A stretch of DNA of 64,000 nucleotides, taken from NCBI RefSeq assembly GCF_034424315.1, contig NZ_CP139972.1, forward strand, positions 6,828,501 through 6,892,500, read 5' to 3'. A program made the position numbers and the translations under genes. This document shows, piece after piece, positions 58,780 to 64,000 of the stretch. Position 1 is the first letter of the stretch. Each line of letters starts with the position of its first letter. The notes beneath the pieces are model-generated. The model was not told where the DNA came from, did no database searches, and saw only the letters and a list, made by a program, of their open reading frames with translations. The stretch is from Chitinophaga sancti (GTDB lineage Bacteria; Bacteroidota; Bacteroidia; Chitinophagales; Chitinophagaceae).

Positions 58780-59991
58780 ATGAGCGAACACGATGTTTGG
58801 GTATTAGGCGGCGGTGTCATTTGCGGTATTGGTAACAACGTACCCGAATGTATTGCCTCTTTCCGGCAGATGAAGCCAGGTATGAGCACTATGCAATACC
58901 TGACCTCCACACATCGCGACAGCTTTCCGGTAGTAGAAGTAAAAGCTGACAATGCTGCGCTGGCTGTAAAGTCAGGGCTTCCGGCCCACATCAGCAGAAC
59001 TGCGCTGCTTAGTGCAGTCGCTGCAAAGGAGGCATGGGAAAGTGCGCAACTAGGTAATATCCGCGAATACCGGGTAGGCCTCGTCTCTGCCAATACCGTG
59101 GGAGGTATGGATAAAACGGAAGACTTCTTCGCCGAATACCTGCAGGATAATCAATCCGGCAGATTGCGCGATGTAGTCAACCACGAATGCGGCAGCATCA
59201 CTGAACTGGTAGCCGATACGCTTGGTATACGCCATCATGTATCTACGATCAGTACTGCCTGCTCCTCTTCAGCAAATGCTATTATGTATGGTGCCAGGTT
59301 GCTCAAAAACAACCTGGTAGACGTGGTAATAGCAGGGGGAACGGATGCCCTGACCCGCTTTACACTCAATGGCTTTAACACCCTCATGATCCTGGATCAG
59401 CAGGCTTGTCGTCCATTTGACGATACCCGCACTGGTCTGAATTTAGGAGAAGGTGCCGGCTATATCGTTATGGTGAGCGATGCCATTGCACAGAAAGTGG
59501 ACATCCATCCCTGGTGCAGGCTTACCGGTTATGCCAATGCCAATGATGCTTATCACCAGACGGCTTCCTCACCTGATGGGATAGGAAACTACCTGGCGAT
59601 GCAGCAGGCAATGGAAATGGCCGGGATCAGCCCGGAGGATATGAGTTATATCAACCTGCATGGTACTGGTACCCTCAACAACGATTTGTCAGAAGGTACA
59701 GCCATCCAGCGTTTATTTGGTAATGCGGTACCACCGGTAAGCAGTACCAAATCATTCACCGGCCATACACTGGGTGCCAGTGGAGGAATAGAAGCGGTAT
59801 TTGCCGCAGTGGCTGTGAAAGAGGGCTACCTCTATCCAAATGCCAGGTTCAGCCATCAAATGAAAGAACTGCACTTTTCGCCTGTGACAGTATTTTCTGA
59901 AGGCAATGTGATCAACAATGTGATGTCAAACTCTTTTGGATTCGGCGGAAACTGTTCCAGCCTTGTCTTCTCGAAGGAAATTAGTGCGTAA
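58780..59991 (+). CDS. Beta-ketoacyl-ACP synthase, third copy (probable catalytic partner of the chain-length factor)
   Basis: The 403-residue enzyme has the full triad: Cys161 in STACSSSANAI, the His in NLHGTGTLNND, and the His in FTGHTLGASGGIE, plus SNSFGFGGNCSSL. It is followed after 2 nt by a catalytically dead ketosynthase, the same order as ketosynthase/chain-length-factor pairs in type II polyketide and aryl-polyene clusters, so the two likely form a heterodimer that sets polyene length. Confidence 0.94.
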   Translation: MSEHDVWVLGGGVICGIGNNVPECIASFRQMKPGMSTMQYLTSTHRDSFPVVEVKADNAALAVKSGLPAHISRTALLSAVAAKEAWESAQLGNIREYRVGLVSANTVGGMDKTEDFFAEYLQDNQSGRLRDVVNHECGSITELVADTLGIRHHVSTISTACSSSANAIMYGARLLKNNLVDVVIAGGTDALTRFTLNGFNTLMILDQQACRPFDDTRTGLNLGEGAGYIVMVSDAIAQKVDIHPWCRLTGYANANDAYHQTASSPDGIGNYLAMQQAMEMAGISPEDMSYINLHGTGTLNNDLSEGTAIQRLFGNAVPPVSSTKSFTGHTLGASGGIEAVFAAVAVKEGYLYPNARFSHQMKELHFSPVTVFSEGNVINNVMSNSFGFGGNCSSLVFSKEISA

Positions 59992-59993
59992 CT

Positions 59994-61013
59994 ATGAACA
60001 TTTATATCAACGGAACGGGTTGTGTATCGCCGCTGGAGACAGCGGTGGAAGGGCGTTTGCCCTCGGCCGCACCTGTGTTTGACAATGTCCGTCTCAAAGC
60101 GGCAGAACCTGATTACAAACAATGGATCGACATTAAGATGATCCGCAGGATGAGCCGTGTCATTAAAATGGGCGTAGCCGCAGCACAACTGAGCCTCCGG
60201 GAAGCAGGTATTAAAAAACCGGAAGGGATCATCACCGGCACTGCTTATGGTTGCCTGGATGATACAGGTGTGTTCCTCACCAAGATGATTAACCAGCAGG
60301 AGGAAATGCTGACACCTACCGCTTTCATTCAGTCTACCCACAATACAGTGGCCGGCCAGATCGCGCTCCTCCTGGAATGTCATGCTTACAACAATACTTT
60401 CGTACATAAAGGTTTTTCCTTTGAGCATACGCTCATTGACAGCATCATGCAGCTGCGCGAGGGAAAGATCTCCAATATACTGGCAGGAGCGATGGATGAG
60501 CTGACCAATCACAGTTTCAACATCCTCTCCCGCTTCAATTTATTTAAACACACGGCTGCCGGCGAAGGTGCGGCCTGCTTTGTGTTGAGTACAGAGAAAG
60601 GTCCTAATGCCGTTGCCAAACTGAAAGGAGTATCTGTGTTATATAAACCAGGTTCTTTTGAAGAAGTAGCTGCTGATATCGTTGGTTTCCTTGCAGCCCA
60701 CAATTGCAGCCAGGAAGATGTAGACCTGGTAATTACAGGTCGTAACGGAGATCCGGTAGGTGATGCATGGTATGAGCATGTGGAAAACAATGTATTTCCT
60801 TCATTGCCTGTTGCTCATTTTAAGCATCTGTGTGGAGAATATCCAACTGCGGGTGCATTTGGTACCTGGATGGCCAGCAGGATCATTGCCAGCCAGGAAG
60901 TAACACCAGCAGTGTTATTCAAAGGCAATCCACCGTCGGCCATTAAAAGGGTACTGTTATACAATCATCACGATGCCTCGCATCACTCGATGATCCTCTT
61001 ATCTATATGCTGA
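59994..61013 (+). CDS. Ketosynthase-like chain-length factor, all catalytic residues lost
   Basis: The 339-residue protein has the thiolase/ketosynthase fold (GIITGTAYGCLDDTGVFLT, NTVAGQIALLL, LAGAMDELTNHSF) but the Cys position reads VHKGFSFEH, the first His position VITGRNGDP, and the second His position LCGEYPTAGAFG. All three triad residues are therefore replaced. This matches chain-length factors such as ApeC-type subunits. It is directly downstream of the complete third ketosynthase. Alignment was made by eye. Confidence 0.85.
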   Translation: MNIYINGTGCVSPLETAVEGRLPSAAPVFDNVRLKAAEPDYKQWIDIKMIRRMSRVIKMGVAAAQLSLREAGIKKPEGIITGTAYGCLDDTGVFLTKMINQQEEMLTPTAFIQSTHNTVAGQIALLLECHAYNNTFVHKGFSFEHTLIDSIMQLREGKISNILAGAMDELTNHSFNILSRFNLFKHTAAGEGAACFVLSTEKGPNAVAKLKGVSVLYKPGSFEEVAADIVGFLAAHNCSQEDVDLVITGRNGDPVGDAWYEHVENNVFPSLPVAHFKHLCGEYPTAGAFGTWMASRIIASQEVTPAVLFKGNPPSAIKRVLLYNHHDASHHSMILLSIC

Positions 61014-61768
61014 CACACCGGAATACAAATATCGCCCTGATTGCACTTATTGCACTGTTTCTATGGCTGTCACTGCCATGGTGGGCATTTGTACTGTTGT
61101 TCATTCCTTATTCCGGCGCACTCGTATGGGGTGCTATGCAGATCCGGTCAGGTTTTTTCCTGAAAGCAGTATGTGCTGCTGATACTTCAGAGAAAGTAGT
61201 GGCCCTTACATTTGACGATGGGCCCCTCACAGCGTTTACCCCTCAAATACTTGATATCTTACACAAAGCACAGGCGCCTGCAGCTTTCTTTTGCATTGGC
61301 AACAGGATAGCCGGACAGGAAGCCCTGCTGAAAAGAATAGATACAGAAGGTCATGTGATAGGCAATCATAGTTTTTCACATCACTTCTGGTTCGACTTAT
61401 TCCCTGCTTCCAGAATGCTGGCAGAGTTGCAACAGGTCGATACTGCCGTTGAGCAGGTGACAGGCAAAAGGCCAAGGCTTTTCCGCCCTCCGTATGGGGT
61501 GACGAACCCTAATGTGCGGAGGGCTGTACAGAGAGGAAAATATACAGCTGTTGGCTGGAATATCCGTTCACTGGATACTGTAGCCAAACAGGCGGATGAA
61601 CTGATGAACAGAATTTTGTCCGGCCTGAAACCCGGCGCTGTCATCCTTATGCACGATTCAATACCCCTTACAGTAGCAATACTGCCGTCATTGATCGCGC
61701 ATATTCGTGAACAGGGATATACTATCAAAAGAATTGATCAATTACTAAATATACCCGCATATGCGTAG
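61007..61768 (+). CDS. Membrane-anchored polysaccharide deacetylase-like protein (NodB domain)
   Basis: The 253-residue protein has two N-terminal membrane segments (about 8-25 and 28-45) and a NodB deacetylase domain with TFDDGPLTAF, HSFSHH (metal His) and FRPPYGVTN, ending with ILMHDSI. It overlaps the chain-length-factor gene by 7 nt and the LolA-like gene by 8 nt. What a deacetylase does in the pathway is not clear; it may act on an envelope glycan or on an acetylated pigment intermediate. Confidence 0.88.
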   Translation: MLTHRNTNIALIALIALFLWLSLPWWAFVLLFIPYSGALVWGAMQIRSGFFLKAVCAADTSEKVVALTFDDGPLTAFTPQILDILHKAQAPAAFFCIGNRIAGQEALLKRIDTEGHVIGNHSFSHHFWFDLFPASRMLAELQQVDTAVEQVTGKRPRLFRPPYGVTNPNVRRAVQRGKYTAVGWNIRSLDTVAKQADELMNRILSGLKPGAVILMHDSIPLTVAILPSLIAHIREQGYTIKRIDQLLNIPAYA

Positions 61769-62399
61769 ATGGATAATAGCATTGATTATGATGTGTGGTG
61801 TGGCGCAGGCAAATGCCCAACAACATCCGGGATACAAACCGGTAGCAGATATAGCTGGTTTCAAACAGCAGTTTGCCGCTGCCTCCCGTCAGACACAGTC
61901 TATACAATGTGACTTCGTGCAGGAAAAGAACCTGAGCATGCTGGCAGACAAGATCACCTCCAAAGGCAAGTTCTGGTTTAAGAAAGAGAATAAGGTAAGA
62001 ATGGAGTACAATACGCCATCGTACTACCTGCTGGTGATGAATGGCAAAGACATAAAGACCAAAGATGGTCAGAAAGAAAGCCATGTATCTACCAAGGGCA
62101 ACAAGCTGTTCGAACAGATCAACAAGATCACGGTGGATTGTGTACAGGGCAATGTTGTAGACAATGCAGCATTCAAAACTAATATCCTGGAGAACGGCAC
62201 CGGCTACCTGCTGGAAATGACACCAGTAAATAAGCAGCTGGCGCAGTACTTTAAAACCATCGTACTGCTGGTAGATAAGAAAGATCTGACTGTGAATAAG
62301 ATTGAGATGTATGAAGCAGGTGGTGATAATACCACCATCAGTTTCCTGCACAAACAACTGAATGTAAATATACCGGATGCGACCTTTGCTGCTAAATAG
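61761..62399 (+). CDS. LolA-like outer-membrane lipoprotein carrier protein
   Basis: The 212-residue protein has a signal peptide (IIALIMMCGVAQANAQ) and a LolA-like fold pattern: FKQQFAAASRQTQSIQCDFVQEKNL, GKFWFKKENKVRMEY, YYLLVMNGKDI. LolA-like proteins occur in aryl-polyene and flexirubin clusters, where they are thought to shuttle the hydrophobic product or a lipoprotein to the outer membrane. It overlaps both neighbours. Confidence 0.85.
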   Translation: MRRWIIALIMMCGVAQANAQQHPGYKPVADIAGFKQQFAAASRQTQSIQCDFVQEKNLSMLADKITSKGKFWFKKENKVRMEYNTPSYYLLVMNGKDIKTKDGQKESHVSTKGNKLFEQINKITVDCVQGNVVDNAAFKTNILENGTGYLLEMTPVNKQLAQYFKTIVLLVDKKDLTVNKIEMYEAGGDNTTISFLHKQLNVNIPDATFAAK

Positions 62400-62997
62400 T
62401 CTGTTGCTGTTATGCATACTGACCAGCTGTACCAATGTTTATAAGGGCCTGCAACAGACCACTGGCGATCCTGCCTGCATTACGCAGTTCAGGCCACAAT
62501 TTGACAATACGCTGTATAGCACACAGGTAGATGTGATGAAGCATCACCTGAGTGGCCTGTTATTCTTCAAGCAAATGCCTGATAGCAGTCAGCGTGTGGT
62601 ATTCGCCAATGAAATGGGCTTTAAGTTCTTCGACTTTGAGTTTACGAAAGATGGTCAGTTCATCAAGCATTATATGATGGACAAGATGGATAAGAAAGCA
62701 GTCGTAAAAACACTGAGAGGGGATTTTGAGCTGGTATTGTTACAACCTGATCTGTCAAAGGCAAGCGTGAAGCAGGAGGGGGCACTGCGCTATGTAGTCG
62801 TGCCTACAGCAAAAGGTAACAACTATTATATCACCGACACCAGCTGTACAAAGCTGGAGAGAATAGAGAAATCATCTTCCCGCAAACCGGTAGTGAAGGC
62901 CTGGCTCAGGGATTATAAGAACGGTGTGCCGGATACGATCCTGATCAGGCATCAGGGTTTTAAATTTAATATTTCATTACAACGCGTACAGAAATAA
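62377..62997 (+). CDS. Lipoprotein of unknown function in the pigment cluster
   Basis: The 206-residue protein has a lipoprotein signal (LNSLLLLCILTSC, Cys18) and a beta-rich body with VFANEMGFKFFDFEF and LRDYKNGVPDTILIRHQGFKF. It may correspond to the DUF3261-type lipoproteins seen in aryl-polyene clusters, but the match is from memory. It overlaps the LolA-like gene by 23 nt and the following gene by one base, so the block is tightly coupled. It is probably an outer-membrane receiver for the LolA-like carrier. Confidence 0.75.
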   Translation: MRPLLLNSLLLLCILTSCTNVYKGLQQTTGDPACITQFRPQFDNTLYSTQVDVMKHHLSGLLFFKQMPDSSQRVVFANEMGFKFFDFEFTKDGQFIKHYMMDKMDKKAVVKTLRGDFELVLLQPDLSKASVKQEGALRYVVVPTAKGNNYYITDTSCTKLERIEKSSSRKPVVKAWLRDYKNGVPDTILIRHQGFKFNISLQRVQK

Positions 62998-63368
62998 TGT
63001 TAGCAGGAAAATTATATACACTGGAACAGACATTACAGGAGGCCGCAGATAGCGCCACTTACCGTATCGTGCTGCATGCGCAGCATCCTGTATTTGAAGG
63101 CCATTTTCCCGGTCGCCCTGTGGTACCTGGTGTGACGATGATGCAAACCGTACAGGAATTACTGGAAAGGAAATTACAGCATCAGGTAGTGCTCAAAAAA
63201 GCCAGCCAGATGAAGTTCCTGAACATGATCGATCCAAATGCGCATCCGCAGATAGACGTAACTATCCAGTACAGGGAACAGGATGGAGATATTAAAGTGA
63301 CTGCCTCGCTAAAGTTTGAGGAGCTCACATTTATGAAATTTCAGGGAACATTCGTAGCCGCCTCATGA
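62997..63368 (+). CDS. Hotdog-fold dehydratase-like protein, ApeI/FabZ type
   Basis: The 123-residue protein keeps the FabZ-type HPVFEGHFPGRPVVPGVTMM motif with its catalytic His, but the helix position that holds the catalytic Glu/Asp in FabZ/FabA reads Gln (MMQTVQE). It may therefore be a variant dehydratase of the ApeI type or use a different acid. It is the second dehydratase-like gene in the cluster and overlaps the glycosyltransferase start (ATGA). Confidence 0.82.
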   Translation: MLAGKLYTLEQTLQEAADSATYRIVLHAQHPVFEGHFPGRPVVPGVTMMQTVQELLERKLQHQVVLKKASQMKFLNMIDPNAHPQIDVTIQYREQDGDIKVTASLKFEELTFMKFQGTFVAAS

Positions 63369-64000
63369 CGGAACAGCCAATATACAACGATCAGTTTTCG
63401 GCACGCAAAGTAGCCGTACTGATTCCTACTTATAATAATGCGGGCACGCTAAAAAACGTGCTGCTGGATGTGTTGTCTTATACCCACCACGTAATTGTGG
63501 TGAATGATGGCAGCACAGATAATACTGCAGCTATCCTGGATGAGTGTCCGCATGTGCAGCGGGTGGAATACATGCCTAACAAAGGAAAGGGTATTGCCCT
63601 GCGCAGAGGCTTTAAATACGCTGTGCAGCAGGGTTATGACTATGTGATCACCATGGATGCTGACGGGCAGCATTTTGCCTCAGACCTGCCGGTGATGCTG
63701 GAAAAGGTGAGCACACATCCTAAATCCATTGTAATTGGTGCACGTAACCTGCAACAGGAAAACATGCCTGGGAAAAACACGTTTGCCAATAAGTTTTCCA
63801 ACTTCTGGTTCTATGTGGAAACAGGCTTAAAAATGCCGGACACACAATCCGGTTACCGCCTGTATCCGGTATACGCCATGCAGGGCATGCACTTCTGGTG
63901 TACCAAGTATGAATTTGAAATAGAAGTGATGGTGCGTTGTGCCTGGAAGGGAATCGGTATTGATTCGGCGCCTGTAAAGGTGTATTATCCGCCGGCTGAT
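63365..64000 (+). CDS. Glycosyltransferase family 2, C-terminal end outside the window
   Basis: An open frame of 212 codons runs to the window edge without a stop. It contains VAVLIPTYNNAGTLKNVL, VVNDGSTDNT, NKGKGIALRRGFKYA and TMDADGQHF, the nucleotide-sugar motifs of GT2 enzymes of the dolichol-phosphate-mannose-synthase type. Glycosyltransferase genes, often fused to an acyltransferase, are common in aryl-polyene clusters; whether a second domain follows cannot be seen. It overlaps the dehydratase by 4 nt. Confidence 0.93.
   Translation, partial: MTEQPIYNDQFSARKVAVLIPTYNNAGTLKNVLLDVLSYTHHVIVVNDGSTDNTAAILDECPHVQRVEYMPNKGKGIALRRGFKYAVQQGYDYVITMDADGQHFASDLPVMLEKVSTHPKSIVIGARNLQQENMPGKNTFANKFSNFWFYVETGLKMPDTQSGYRLYPVYAMQGMHFWCTKYEFEIEVMVRCAWKGIGIDSAPVKVYYPPAD

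Overview
The window looks like a chromosomal segment from a member of the Bacteroidota, most likely Chitinophaga or a close relative. The signs are a SusC/SusD pair with a FecR anti-sigma factor and ECF sigma factor, Bacteroidota-type promoters (TTTG about 20 nt before TAnnTTTG), LytS/LytTR regulation, DUF4270-type lipoproteins, and a flexirubin/aryl-polyene pigment cluster that starts with a tyrosine-ammonia-lyase-like enzyme. No tRNA, rRNA, CRISPR array, transposase or phage gene was recognised.

Layout. (1) 1-5.6 kb, minus strand: ECF sigma, FecR, SusC and the first codons of SusD, a glycan-uptake unit. (2) 5.7-10.6 kb, plus strand: pectin methylesterase, a six-hairpin (MGH1-like) glycosidase and a GH3 beta-glucosidase. 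(3) 10.8-25.3 kb: amino-acid biosynthesis. A his leader peptide and attenuator precede hisGDCB. A second promoter, trp leader peptide and attenuator precede trpEGDCFBA, which runs with a 5-nt gap into hisH, a GNAT-hisA fusion and hisF. hisIE follows after a terminator and its own promoter. A complete trp operon therefore sits inside a his operon, and part of the histidine pathway is probably under tryptophan control. (4) 25.4-32.5 kb: two TlpA-like thioredoxins, a BlaI/BlaR1-like pair with twin operators, a formylglycine-generating-enzyme-like lipoprotein and a GH1 beta-glucosidase. (5) 32.6-39 kb: DUF4270 lipoprotein plus beta-barrel protein, divergent from kelch lipoprotein plus DUF4907 protein, then a LytS/LytTR two-component pair. 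(6) 39-47.6 kb: cysteine desulfurase, GlmM, an LtaS-like membrane sulfatase-fold protein, a methyltransferase, PAP2 phosphatase, ZIP transporter and CNNM/CorC-like protein. (7) 47.8 kb to the end: pigment cluster with an ammonia lyase, ketoreductase, three complete ketosynthases, a catalytically dead ketosynthase (chain-length-factor type), a truncated ketosynthase-like protein, two acyl carrier proteins, two hotdog dehydratases, a thioesterase, acyltransferase, O-methyltransferase, flavin halogenase-like enzyme, deacetylase, LolA-like carrier, lipoprotein and a glycosyltransferase cut by the window end.

How the parts work together. In the pigment cluster, a tyrosine-derived aryl starter would be extended and reduced on the dedicated carrier proteins to an aryl polyene, decorated by methylation and possibly halogenation, and moved to the outer membrane with help from the LolA-like and lipoprotein genes. 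The dialkylresorcinol genes (darA/darB) needed for a complete flexirubin are not in this window and may lie downstream. The most striking items are the interleaved his/trp superoperon with two readable attenuators, the GNAT-HisA fusion, the BlaR1-like sensor with a SusC-plug-like tail, the unexplained DUF4270/kelch/DUF4907 surface locus, and an 11-bp tandem-repeat/inverted-repeat element at 10.6 kb. All functional calls rest on reading motifs by eye; no database search was run.
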